Source of the DNA: Prorocentrum cordatum | Taxonomy: Eukaryota; Sar; Dinophyceae; Prorocentrales; Prorocentraceae | DNA length: 64,000 nt | Assembly (NCBI GenBank): GCA_963575745.1 | Contig: CAUYUJ010006336.1 | Span: forward strand, 351,179-415,178 | Direction: 5' to 3' | Shown: positions 1 to 9,212 of the stretch, in pieces | Layout: every line of letters starts with the position of its first letter | How positions within the stretch are numbered: position 1 is the stretch's first letter | Notes under the pieces: generated by a model | The model's database searches: none | What the model was told of the DNA's origin: nothing | The model's input: the letters and a program-made list of their open reading frames with translations, nothing else | Program-made: the position numbers and the translations under genes

Positions 1-71
1 CTCGTGGACCGCGGAAGAGGCCGCCCTCCCTGACGTCCCCCTCCCCGCTCAGGGCTCTGTAAGGCCCAGTA
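1..71. other. left flank of copia-1
   Basis: Short GC-rich flank before the first retrotransposon. It ends against the 5-bp target duplication and contains no gene that I can recognise. Confidence 0.5.
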
Positions 72-76
72 GTGCT
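72..76. repeat. target-site duplication GTGCT (left)
   Basis: GTGCT abuts the 5' LTR and is repeated exactly at 9208-9212 after the 3' LTR. A 5-bp duplication is typical of copia integrases. Confidence 0.9.
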
Positions 77-268
77 TGTGATTTGCGCTCGCTCCCCGAG
101 CCTTTCCTGCCCCTGCTCTTGCTGCTCTCACCCTTTTTCCCGCTGCCTGTTTCGGTTCGGAACTTATACTAGGGCCCTTGGCCTTAGAGCTACGCAGATT
201 GATTCGCCGCGCGATCATTCGACAACCGATATCAGCGATATCCGACCCTGCGGGTCTTCCATATCACA
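77..268 (+). repeat. copia-1 5' LTR
   Basis: 192-bp LTR with perfect 6-bp terminal inverted repeats (TGTGAT and ATCACA). It differs from the 3' LTR at position 91 (G versus A) and at 226 (C versus A). It should carry the element promoter, but I see no canonical TATA box. This is unremarkable for dinoflagellates. Confidence 0.95.
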
Positions 269-269
269 G

Positions 270-286
270 TGGTAGCGGAGCGAGGC
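270..286 (+). promoter_or_regulatory. copia-1 tRNA primer-binding site
   Basis: TGGTAGCGGAGCGAGGC starts one base after the LTR. TGG pairs with the CCA 3' end of a tRNA, and the TGGTAGC... form resembles initiator-methionine tRNA primer sites used by copia elements. Confidence 0.8.
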
Positions 287-828
287 TCGCTGCCCCGGCC
301 TTCGGGCCTCACATATTCCACGACGACGTCTGCGACTCGTCCGCCCACGGAATCGACGGCCAGCGCCGTCCAGCTCTGCCGCCGTGCAGTATTCATCTTC
401 ACATTCGTGATCAGTGCCGTCAGCGACAGCGCAGAGCCCAATACCTACATCCCCTGCCAGCTCTCTGCCTCGGCAAGCGCCGACATCCCGAACACCTTCT
501 CCCACGCCAGCGTCTGCGACGCCAACGCCTACCCCTACGAGTTCAGCGCCAGCGTCAGCGACGCCAGCACCTGCCTCTACAAGTTCAACACCGTCTGCGA
601 CAGCACCAGTGACGTCAGCGACTTCACCGGAAGCCTACCTCCAACATCGGCAAGCGCCGGGATCCCCTACAGCCTATCTCCTACATCGGCAAGCGCCGAC
701 ATCTTCAGCATCAGCGCCGTTAGCGACAGCGATAAGCCCAACGCCTACATCCCCTACCAGCTCATCGACACGGCAGGCGCCGACATCGATTACGGCATCG
801 AGTTTGATTTCAATTTCATTTCGTATAA
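287..828 (+). other. copia-1 leader region
   Basis: About 540 bp between the primer-binding site and gag. It contains an imperfect direct repeat of about 80 bp (418-497 and 718-795) with the shared block GGCAAGCGCCGACATC in several variants. Open frames here have a repetitive Ser/Ala/Pro composition and no known domain, so I treat the stretch as an untranslated leader. Confidence 0.6.
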
Positions 829-1191
829 ATGACGGAGTTCAATCATAACCAGTCAGTGATACCAAGCTGGAATGGAGATCCAGCGAAGTGGCGATATTAC
901 AAGCAAGAAGTTAAATTGTGGAAGCTCAGCGAGAACCTGGAAGTGACACAAAGCTTGGCATCGAAGTTAGTCTTGAGGTTGACGGGTGCCGCCAGATCGG
1001 CTGCACTCAACATGACGGAGCAGGAACTCCACCCGCCGCCGGACGCCGACATTGAGGAGGCAAACGAGAAGAAGCGCGATCGGAACCAGAAGGGCATCGA
1101 GAATGTGCTGAGGCATCTCGAGACAAACCTAGGCCAGCAGAAGCCGGTGCAGAAGGGAGAGACGCTAGAGAAGTTTTTCGAGTCGACTTAG
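829..1191 (+). CDS. copia-1 gag, N-terminal part (stops at TAG)
   Basis: 120 codons starting MTEFNHNQSVIPSWNG. The W-x-G-x-x-x-x-W-x-x-Y pattern is the start of copia-type gag (capsid precursor). The frame ends with TAG at 1189-1191, but exactly the same frame reopens and continues into the large ORF (ATG at 1216). The conserved gag region is therefore split by one stop rather than by a frameshift. This is either a single nonsense mutation or a suppressible stop. Sequence after the stop (W-x-x-R-F-x-x-G-L pattern) still looks like gag. Confidence 0.8.
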   Translation: MTEFNHNQSVIPSWNGDPAKWRYYKQEVKLWKLSENLEVTQSLASKLVLRLTGAARSAALNMTEQELHPPPDADIEEANEKKRDRNQKGIENVLRHLETNLGQQKPVQKGETLEKFFEST

Positions 1192-1215
1192 CACCATCGC
1201 CGCCGTGGAGAACGC

Positions 1216-4200
1216 ATGACGGACTGGCTCGTGCGATTCGAAGCGGGACTGCAACAACTACGCGAGAACGAGGTTGACCTCACGACGCTTGGCGACGTGG
1301 CCGGCTGGTTCTTGCTGCGCAAAGCAGGGCTCACGGCCGAGCGCCGTGAGCGCGTCGTAGGCAACTTGCCGGACGAGCATTACTCATTTCAGCGCATCAG
1401 GGGCCTGCTGGTGCGCATGTTTCCTGATATCCATACGTCGGAACGGCATGCCAGCTTGCCGTCGCGACCGTGGCCGCAGCGATCAAACAGTAGTTGGCAG
1501 CGCTCATCGCCAAGCCGAGCGCGTTCAGCCAACGTCGCCGACGAGCCAGAGGACGAGCGCGAGGACTCGGAGGACGGCGACGACAACGACACGGAGGCAG
1601 ACGTCCAGGACATCGTGCGCCAGGAGCTCGAGGCTGTCAGCGCCGAGCTGGAGCAATCCAACTACGACCTCGGCGAGGTGTTCGACAGGGGCGACTCTGC
1701 CAAGGTGGAGGCCGCCGCGGCGGAGCTCGCCGCGATTCCCGAAGCCATGGCGACCATACGGTCGGCCCGGGAGGCCATCAAGGGCCGCGGGAAGGCTTCG
1801 CCCAAGCGCCGACCCGCGGGCAAGCTACAGGGCCGCGTGGACCAGCGCAAGAAGAACTCCGAGTGCTGGGACTGCGGCGAGGCGGGGCACTGGACCGGTG
1901 ACAAGGAGTGCCCGACACCAGGCGCTCGGAAGTTCGCCCCGAATGCCAAGCAGAAGGGCGGAGGACGAGGCGGCGGAGGTCGCTCGCACCGCCAGGCCAA
2001 CATCGCCGAGCAGGTCCACGATCAGAACCACGTGGAGTTCGGCGACGAGGAGGTGATTCTTCATCCAGAAGGTCCAGTCACTCCGCCACCCGAGACCCTG
2101 GTCTCCGAGCGCGTGGTGCCCGACTTGCCCACCGTAAACGCCACCAACGCCGGCGAGAAGCCCAACGACGACGGCGTCGGCGTGATCGACACTGCCTGCC
2201 TGTTCTGCGTTGGCGGGCTCAGCTGGTGCAAGCAGTGCACGGAGAAGCTCGCCAAGATGGGTCTGGCCGACCAGATCTTGGAGGAGCCCGAGAACGAAGT
2301 CTACAGGTTCGGGAACGGCGGCACGCTCCCGAGCAAGCTGCGCGTCACAGCCCCACTCGTGCTGTGCGGACGCGCTGGCCGCATAGTGTTCAGCGTCGTG
2401 GATAGCCCCACGCTCGGCCTGCTTATCGGCCGGGACTTCATCCAGCCGAGCAAGATCGACATCTCGCTCTGGAGGGGGCAGATCCGCATCGGGAACCATT
2501 CCCAGAAGCTCATCACGAGCAGCGCGGGACATCCCGCGATCGACCTCCACCCAGAGGACTGGCTCGCCATCAAGGGCGCGGGCCACGAGTTCGGACCGAA
2601 GGCTGTCGGTACTAAGGTCATCGCCAAGAAGCCAGCCCCGAAGCCCACGGTCAACCTCACTACGAAGGCGAGCAACCTGCTCGAGAACATCACGAGGCTC
2701 ATCCCCAAGAAGGAGCTCAACGTACCGAGGCGACTTCAACAGCGACGCGGTGGCAGCTCAAGGCTCATGGCCGCCGTGAGCTCTGCGTTGGTCTGCTGTT
2801 CGACGGCAATCGCGCCGCCGACGTTCGCTTCAACAGCGATTTCGCCTACTACCTGCATCGCCGAGTCCCTCGACGACTGCGTGGCCTGCGGCACCAAGTC
2901 CTACGCAGACTGTTGCCACCTCGGGTTCTGCTCCGAGTGTGTTTTCGGCAACTCGGTCACGCTGGGCATCAAGAGCGACATCGAGCCGAAGGAGGTCAAC
3001 ATCGTGGAGGAAGAGCAGATGAAGGTACGTCAGCTCAAGAAGGGGACGAAGCTGCAGCTGACCGCCGGCAAGCGGTCGGCCATCGTCACCAACAAGAGCG
3101 GCGTCAAGCCGCACACGGTCAGCCAGGCGCTCAAGGCAGGGCTGGCCAAGTCAACTACGAGCTCGAGCAAAATCTCGAGCAACACCACTATCCTCTACGA
3201 GTGGTGCTGCAACCCCGACAGCAAGCTCAGTGCGAAGTGTGCCGAGAGTGGAGGAGCTGCTGTACGTTGCGGTCTTCCTGGATACGACCTTTCTCGGAAG
3301 CCCATCGTCGAGAAGCTCGAGAGCAAGATCCGGAAGAACCTGCGGAAGGGCCAGAGCGTACGGGTCCACGCCGCATTTCCATGCACGCCCTGGACCGCGT
3401 TGCAGCGCATCATCCTGAAGATCGACCCCGGCAAGGCCGAGAAGCTGGAGAAGGATCGGAAGCATTCCGCGAGGATGATCGACCTTTTCCTGAAGTCAAT
3501 GAGCCGCCTGCGGAAGGAGTTCGGCAGCCAGCTCGCGGTCTCCTTCGAGTGGCCGCGCTACTGCGACGGCTGGGACCAGAAGAAGAACTACACCGTGAAG
3601 AAGCCGAAGGACCAGCTCCCGCGCATCATCGATTTCGATGGCTGCGCCTACGGCCTGCAGACAAAGAAGGGGGACGCGATCAAGAAGCCGTGGAGGATCA
3701 TCACCGACCACTACGGGATCGACAACTCGCTGCACAAGCTTTGCGACGGCCTACACAAGCACGTCGAGGCCCGCGGCAAGCTTGCCAAGGACAGCGAGAA
3801 CTACACCGACAAGCTCGTCGCCGCGCTGGTTAAGCAGCTTCGCAAGACGAACAAGACCGAGCACCGCGAGGCAAACCCCGCGGAACCAGCGAGACGGAGA
3901 GCCGCGAGAAGGACAGTGCCTGCCCCGGCAGCCCCTGCCGAGCCAGCCTTAACGGCAGCGGAGGAGCGGACGCTCAAGTCCGCCATATTGCAGCTCCACG
4001 TCAACACGGGGCACCCTGCCAACGACGCGCTGGCCCGGGCTATCCGAGTGACGGGTGGGTCCCAAAGAGCGGTCGAGATGGCTCTCAACCTGTACTGCGA
4101 CGTCTGCGCCGCCCATCAGCGACCCCTACCACGCCTACCTGGGAGAATCAAGCTAGATAGGGATTTCAACGACTCCATCGGAGTGGACTTGTTCACTCTT

Positions 4201-7200
4201 GCCGACTACGCCGGCAACCAGTTGATTTTCCTCAATGTGGTCGACCTCGCTTCTGGATTTACTTTATGTGGTACAGTTTCTTCGAGACACCCTTCGGTTG
4301 TATTCGCGAGGCTTTTGCAGGTTTGGATTGCACCGTTTCGGGCACCACAACGGGTACTTTTCGATGGAGGAGGCGAGGTTGAGAGGGAGTTCTCGAAGGA
4401 ACTCGAGGACATGGGCTGCCGCCTTATGACTACTGCCGCGGCTACGCCGCAACAGAACGCCACCGTGGAAAGGCACGGCGGCATGTGGAAGGTCCACGCC
4501 AGGAAGCTGATCGACCAGTTCAGCATCAGGTTCGACCAGCCCGCGAACGCCCACAAGATCCAGTGGCTGCTCGCCGCTGTCTGCTGGGCTATGAACAGCT
4601 CAGTCAATGCCAGTGGGCATTCACCGGCACAGTGGGTACTCGGACGTGGCCTTCAACTACCCTACTGTCTGCTGGACAACGCTGGGAGGCTCTCGCTACA
4701 CGAGAGGGTGGTCTCCGACAAGCCCTTCTCCGAGAGGATTGCCATCATGAAGGCCGCCCAGACGTCTATCCAGCATCTGCGTTTCAACCAGTCCCTACCC
4801 CGGGCTTTACTCGCGCGATCGCGTGCAGATGGAGCTCAGCACGCGTCTGATGTCTACCAGACGGGGGACCAGGTATACTACTGGAGGGGGAACGGCAAGC
4901 CCAAGCGCGAGTGGGCTTTGCAGTGGCACGGACCCGGCATCATCATCGGCTTCGAGGGCACATCGAACATATGGGTCAGCCACCGTTCCACCACCGTCAA
5001 GGTCAACCGAGGACATTTACCACGCGCTACTGCCTCAGAGCTCGTGCCCTGGGGACAGGTGCTCAACGCCATGAACGGCAACCAGCCACCACCACCGCCA
5101 GGACAACCTCCAGCTGACCAGCCCCCACCTCCTGACGGACCACGGCCACCAGGACCAGGAGGAGGGGACGAAGGCCCACCACATGAAGGAGGAGACGGCG
5201 GTGGAGGCGGATTACCACCATCAGATCAAGGAAGAGATGGAGATACGTTCATCGACCTCACGGGCGAAACGCCGAAGAAACGCCCGCGAATACAAAACGT
5301 TCCGCCAGCACTACCACCTCCGCCAACGGCTATCATGCAGCACAACTTCGGGAACATCGAAGATACCCCACACAATCGCAGCGCTCATGCTACCTTTGAG
5401 TGGATTCGCCGACGGCAAGGAGATGAATCATATACGACAAGTGGGGGCGCCTCAGGCAGCGGTTCAGCACCAGCACCTTCGGGAGGAGACCTTCCCGCGC
5501 TGCCCGCGCCTGTTTCTGACCCAGCTGCTGCCGCTGACCCCGCTCTGGCTCAAATACCAGCCCAAGAAGATCCAGCTCGCGCTGCAGATCCAGCTCCAGA
5601 ACTCGCCGTGCAACCAGAAGTGCACGACGAACAGCCTGAAGAACGCGATGGAGTACGACTACCATCACCAGGAGCTCGACGCACAGAAGCTGATGGACAT
5701 TCACCGGATGCCGACAGCTCCAGATCCGAAGGACTACGCAACTGGAGCAAGGCCGCGGAGGAGGAAGTTCGCAGAGAAGCCCTTGCCCGCAGACCACAAC
5801 ATCCTGAAGGACAACGCGGCAACAAGGCTCAGCGCCAAGCTCAACAAGAGGACGCACCTCGCGCACTTCAACGTGACAGGCTCGACCAGACAGACGACCG
5901 CAGCAAAGCCACCAAGCGCAAGGAGTTCTTGGAGAGTCTCAAGGACGACCTACCCAAGTGCTTCAAGAGGCCAAAAGACACACTCAGGACCGACCTCTAC
6001 TTGGACAACTACTTCGAGGTCAGCGACGACGAGTCGCACTCGACTATTCGGCTCCGAGAGGTTATGCTCACCGGGAAGGCCGCTGCTAAGGAGATCAAGT
6101 GCGACAAGCTCTCCGCCAAGGACAAGACTCTCATGGACACGGCCATGAGGGTCGAGTGGTCCAAGTGGACCGAGTTCGGGGCCTACAAGAAGCTGCCGCC
6201 CAAGGAACTGAAGGAGATCCTCAGGCGACACCCTGGAATGCGACCAGTCGGTACCCGCTGGGTGCTCACGCAAAAGGCCGCCAACCTCATGAAGGCCCGC
6301 CTCGTCGTCCAGGGCTGTCAAGAGGACAAGTCCCAGATCCGCGCGGACGCGCCGACTGGGTCAAGGGGCGCGCTTTACCTCGCGCTTGCTGCCGCCGCCC
6401 AGCTTGGCTGGGACTTCACGTCGTACGACGCGATGACGGCCTACCTGCAGTCGGGCAACACCGAGAGGCTGCTACTGCTACGCATGCCAGCCAAGAACCC
6501 GCCGCCAGGCACACTGCCCGGCGAGATCGTGATGGCGACTGGCGCCATCTATGGTACCCGAGATGCAGGACGCCAGTGGTACCTCTACGCCCAGAAGGTG
6601 TTCCAGGAGCACGGCCTCATCGAGAGCAAGCTCGAGAAGGGCCTTTACTACTACTACTACGACGACAAAGGGCTCGCCGCCATGATCCACTCCCACGTGG
6701 ACGACTTTCTCATCGCCCAGTGCGGAAACTCCAGCGAGTGGAAGCGAGTCATTAGCTCCTTGCAGAAGAAGCTGCACCTCAAGAAGGTAGAGGGTATCAT
6801 CAAGTACTGCGGCCGGACCATCAACAAGACCAACGAGGAGTTCCGCATTACCCAGGCGACGGCCGCCGCCCAGGTGGATTTCATCGAATTCAACGCCCAA
6901 CGCGGACGATCACCAGAAGATCGGCTTACCACCTCGGAGGTCTCGGGATATCGCCACACGCTCGGTCAACTGCTTTGGCTCGCGGTACAGACGCGAGTGG
7001 ACATCGCCTGCCCGGTGAGCCTTGCAGCTCGCCGCACCAACACCGCCACCGTGGCCGACGCCAAGACGCTGAACAAGACCGTCGCTTACGTGCACGGGTC
7101 CGCCGACTTCGCCATCGTCATCAAGCGCAACATCATCGACCTGCGCACCTGCACCATTATCTGCTTCAGCGACGCGGCCTTCGCCAACGTGGACGGGGTG

Positions 7201-7947
7201 AAGAGCCAGTGGGGCATGGCGATTGGGCTAACTCACAAGCCACGGGACGTCGTGGCTGGACGATATGACTTGTGCCTGCCCGTGGCCTGGCATTCGGGCA
7301 CGGTCAAGCGATCCGTGAAGTCGACGCTGGCCGCCGAGGGCTACGCCACCCTGGAGGGCGCCAAGTCGAGTACTCGGTTCGGCCAGCTACTCACGGAGGC
7401 CTACAACCCGAAGAAGACGCTCAAGCAGATCGACGACCTCAGCACCAAACGATCCGGGGAGATCTACAGCGACAGCAATGGCCTGGTTACGCACATCAAG
7501 TCTGTGGGCCAATCCACCGACAAGCGGTTTCGCATCGTCGCGTCGATGATCAAGGAGACGGTGCACCCCAACAGCCAGCTGAAGCTCTCGTGGATACTTA
7601 CGTGGAGTATGGTCGCCGACGCGCTCACCAAGATCATGGAGACCCGAGTGCTCCTCGCTTTCTTCGGGGCCAAGAAGCATAATTTTGGCACTAGGCAACC
7701 GCATGCCGCCATGCTTGCCTCAGTGCTGATGACATGTCTCGGACGCGTGAAGGCACAGCCTACCTCGCAGGAGGTATCATATTGGGTCTGCTACATGACA
7801 TTCATCGCGATGCTCAGTGGTATCATGATCGGGTTTACATTGTTCGCAGCGCTGTGGTTTGTGATGCGAAGAGAGATTTGGGTCAGGCGACCCCAATCCC
7901 ATTCAGATCGGGACCATCAACAACACCAGCAACGAGTCCAAGGCTGA
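1216..7947 (+). CDS. copia-1 Gag-Pol polyprotein (gag C-half, PR, MTase-like, IN, RT, RH, TM tail)
   Basis: 2243 residues, self-cleaved in copia elements. Domains in order: end of gag; zinc knuckle at 217-232 (CWDCGEAGHW...C); aspartic protease with IDTAC at about 325 and LLIGRDF; a cytosine-methyltransferase-like module with PCTPWT at 722-727 and FEWPR at about 777; integrase zinc site H928/H933/C961/C964 and catalytic D991, D1050, E1085 (D-35-E); reverse transcriptase motif A D1738 and catalytic HVDD (D1829/D1830); RNase H acids D1986, E2041, D2086, D2135. Residues 2189-2217 form a strongly hydrophobic probable membrane helix at the C terminus, not part of standard copia Pol. A proline/glycine-rich linker follows integrase. 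All core catalytic residues are present, so the protein may be active if the gag stop is bypassed. Confidence 0.93.
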   Translation: MTDWLVRFEAGLQQLRENEVDLTTLGDVAGWFLLRKAGLTAERRERVVGNLPDEHYSFQRIRGLLVRMFPDIHTSERHASLPSRPWPQRSNSSWQRSSPSRARSANVADEPEDEREDSEDGDDNDTEADVQDIVRQELEAVSAELEQSNYDLGEVFDRGDSAKVEAAAAELAAIPEAMATIRSAREAIKGRGKASPKRRPAGKLQGRVDQRKKNSECWDCGEAGHWTGDKECPTPGARKFAPNAKQKGGGRGGGGRSHRQANIAEQVHDQNHVEFGDEEVILHPEGPVTPPPETLVSERVVPDLPTVNATNAGEKPNDDGVGVIDTACLFCVGGLSWCKQCTEKLAKMGLADQILEEPENEVYRFGNGGTLPSKLRVTAPLVLCGRAGRIVFSVVDSPTLGLLIGRDFIQPSKIDISLWRGQIRIGNHSQKLITSSAGHPAIDLHPEDWLAIKGAGHEFGPKAVGTKVIAKKPAPKPTVNLTTKASNLLENITRLIPKKELNVPRRLQQRRGGSSRLMAAVSSALVCCSTAIAPPTFASTAISPTTCIAESLDDCVACGTKSYADCCHLGFCSECVFGNSVTLGIKSDIEPKEVNIVEEEQMKVRQLKKGTKLQLTAGKRSAIVTNKSGVKPHTVSQALKAGLAKSTTSSSKISSNTTILYEWCCNPDSKLSAKCAESGGAAVRCGLPGYDLSRKPIVEKLESKIRKNLRKGQSVRVHAAFPCTPWTALQRIILKIDPGKAEKLEKDRKHSARMIDLFLKSMSRLRKEFGSQLAVSFEWPRYCDGWDQKKNYTVKKPKDQLPRIIDFDGCAYGLQTKKGDAIKKPWRIITDHYGIDNSLHKLCDGLHKHVEARGKLAKDSENYTDKLVAALVKQLRKTNKTEHREANPAEPARRRAARRTVPAPAAPAEPALTAAEERTLKSAILQLHVNTGHPANDALARAIRVTGGSQRAVEMALNLYCDVCAAHQRPLPRLPGRIKLDRDFNDSIGVDLFTLADYAGNQLIFLNVVDLASGFTLCGTVSSRHPSVVFARLLQVWIAPFRAPQRVLFDGGGEVEREFSKELEDMGCRLMTTAAATPQQNATVERHGGMWKVHARKLIDQFSIRFDQPANAHKIQWLLAAVCWAMNSSVNASGHSPAQWVLGRGLQLPYCLLDNAGRLSLHERVVSDKPFSERIAIMKAAQTSIQHLRFNQSLPRALLARSRADGAQHASDVYQTGDQVYYWRGNGKPKREWALQWHGPGIIIGFEGTSNIWVSHRSTTVKVNRGHLPRATASELVPWGQVLNAMNGNQPPPPPGQPPADQPPPPDGPRPPGPGGGDEGPPHEGGDGGGGGLPPSDQGRDGDTFIDLTGETPKKRPRIQNVPPALPPPPTAIMQHNFGNIEDTPHNRSAHATFEWIRRRQGDESYTTSGGASGSGSAPAPSGGDLPALPAPVSDPAAAADPALAQIPAQEDPARAADPAPELAVQPEVHDEQPEERDGVRLPSPGARRTEADGHSPDADSSRSEGLRNWSKAAEEEVRREALARRPQHPEGQRGNKAQRQAQQEDAPRALQRDRLDQTDDRSKATKRKEFLESLKDDLPKCFKRPKDTLRTDLYLDNYFEVSDDESHSTIRLREVMLTGKAAAKEIKCDKLSAKDKTLMDTAMRVEWSKWTEFGAYKKLPPKELKEILRRHPGMRPVGTRWVLTQKAANLMKARLVVQGCQEDKSQIRADAPTGSRGALYLALAAAAQLGWDFTSYDAMTAYLQSGNTERLLLLRMPAKNPPPGTLPGEIVMATGAIYGTRDAGRQWYLYAQKVFQEHGLIESKLEKGLYYYYYDDKGLAAMIHSHVDDFLIAQCGNSSEWKRVISSLQKKLHLKKVEGIIKYCGRTINKTNEEFRITQATAAAQVDFIEFNAQRGRSPEDRLTTSEVSGYRHTLGQLLWLAVQTRVDIACPVSLAARRTNTATVADAKTLNKTVAYVHGSADFAIVIKRNIIDLRTCTIICFSDAAFANVDGVKSQWGMAIGLTHKPRDVVAGRYDLCLPVAWHSGTVKRSVKSTLAAEGYATLEGAKSSTRFGQLLTEAYNPKKTLKQIDDLSTKRSGEIYSDSNGLVTHIKSVGQSTDKRFRIVASMIKETVHPNSQLKLSWILTWSMVADALTKIMETRVLLAFFGAKKHNFGTRQPHAAMLASVLMTCLGRVKAQPTSQEVSYWVCYMTFIAMLSGIMIGFTLFAALWFVMRREIWVRRPQSHSDRDHQQHQQRVQG

Positions 7948-7972
7948 CCACACCGGGCACGCGGACACCCCC

Positions 7973-8506
7973 TTGCCCGGAGTATATCCAGGATGGGATG
8001 GACGATACCTTGGACGCCGCAACAACGTACCGCCTACCATTCCCGAAGACGCCGACGGAGATGTCCACATGGAGCCGCCGACGATTGCCGCTGCAGCCCA
8101 GAGTTCATCATCAGCAAGCGGATCGGCAGCGCCAGCCGCGCCGCCATCATCACCGGACAGCTTCGTGCAGGGAGCTAGTTCTGCGCCATCATCGCCGATG
8201 ACGGTTCACAGTTCTTCGTCAGCCAGCGTGGTTTCGTGGAACGGATCAACGCCAACGGTTTCGCCATCGGAGATGAACGCTTGTGTGATCGCCGAGCACA
8301 ACATACGCGTGGGACACAACCCACAAAGCGTCTACGCGACCTGCAGGACGTGCCGGAAACACGCGTCATGGCTTCGCCGGAATCACATGACCCACGAGCC
8401 CGACTTTTCGAAGATGCACACCAGCCTGCGCTGGGACTTGCAAAACAGATGGAGGCAGCTTCAAGGGGTGCCCGGCAACGCGAAGGTGCAGAACAAGATT
8501 TCGTGA
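7973..8506 (+). CDS. copia-1 downstream ORF, unknown function
   Basis: 177 codons located between pol and the 3' LTR, where some LTR elements keep an extra or env-like gene. The first half is Ser/Ala/Pro-rich and low in complexity. The C-terminal third is better structured and has a CRTCRKH cysteine/histidine cluster followed by basic and aromatic residues. It starts 25 bp after the pol stop in another frame. I do not recognise a family. It has no signal peptide or membrane segment, so it is not a typical envelope protein. A short zinc-binding domain is possible. Confidence 0.5.
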   Translation: MPGVYPGWDGRYLGRRNNVPPTIPEDADGDVHMEPPTIAAAAQSSSSASGSAAPAAPPSSPDSFVQGASSAPSSPMTVHSSSSASVVSWNGSTPTVSPSEMNACVIAEHNIRVGHNPQSVYATCRTCRKHASWLRRNHMTHEPDFSKMHTSLRWDLQNRWRQLQGVPGNAKVQNKIS

Positions 8507-9007
8507 TGCAAGCCGCCACTCTGTGCCGCCGCTCTGCTCCGTTTTGCTAGCTTGTTTTCTTTGCACCTGGCGCCACATCGTGTGGCAGACTACGTTAGTC
8601 CGCATTGTCTTGATTGTGGAGCTGCCGCGCTCGGCACCCGCAGCCCGTTCGAAGCTTCATTCAGTGTGCGCAGTTTTTTTCCAATGTGGTGACGACCACA
8701 CTATTAAGACCTTATCTGGATAAGATAGTGTTTTTGAGTCTTGTCGCATCGCGATCGGACTCGCGCTGCTGCTCGCCTGAGAATTTATTTGTTTCTTGCC
8801 GGTGCGTGTAGCAGCACCCGTTAAATGCCCAGAGGCAGCCGGATAGCATGCCGACAAGGCCGTTTGCCTCTGTTTGTTCTGGTGGAGATGCTGCGCCTAG
8901 CATCCACCGCGGTGTGTGTCTGCGCTTGCTCTCTCAGCGAAGCGCCCTGCTTAATGTAGTGAGCTGCGATCGGTGATCGTCGCTCGACGGCGCCGCGAGC
9001 GCCGATC
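8507..9007 (+). other. copia-1 3' noncoding region
   Basis: About 500 bp between the last ORF and the polypurine tract. No convincing ORF or repeat was seen. Confidence 0.5.
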
Positions 9008-9015
9008 AGGAGGAG
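9008..9015 (+). promoter_or_regulatory. copia-1 polypurine tract
   Basis: AGGAGGAG lies directly before the 3' LTR, the expected place for plus-strand priming. Confidence 0.7.
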
Positions 9016-9207
9016 TGTGATTTGCGCTCACTCCCCGAGCCTTTCCTGCCCCTGCTCTTGCTGCTCTCACCCTTTTTCCCGCTGCCTGTTTCGGTTCGGA
9101 ACTTATACTAGGGCCCTTGGCCTTAGAGCTACGCAGATTGATTCGCCGCGCGATCATTCGACAAACGATATCAGCGATATCCGACCCTGCGGGTCTTCCA
9201 TATCACA
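9016..9207 (+). repeat. copia-1 3' LTR
   Basis: 192-bp partner of the 5' LTR with two substitutions. It ends ATCACA and is followed by GTGCT at 9208-9212. Confidence 0.95.
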
Positions 9208-9212
9208 GTGCT

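Larger units (their letters stand above)
77..9207 (+). mobile_element. copia-1: near-intact Ty1/copia LTR retrotransposon
   Basis: Complete LTR element of about 9.1 kb. Two 192-bp LTRs (77-268 and 9016-9207) begin TGTGAT, end ATCACA and differ at only two sites. A 5-bp duplication GTGCT sits directly outside both ends (72-76 and 9208-9212). A primer-binding site follows the 5' LTR after one base and a purine run AGGAGGAG (9008-9015) precedes the 3' LTR. The gene order gag, protease, methyltransferase-like module, integrase, reverse transcriptase, RNase H is the copia order (integrase before RT) plus one extra module. About 1% LTR divergence implies a recent insertion. The only visible lesion in the long reading frame is one TAG within gag. 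Confidence 0.95.

Noticed and set aside
1825-2739. 304-codon antisense ORF in copia-1
   Set aside because: Exact antisense of gag/protease coding sequence with no domain of its own.
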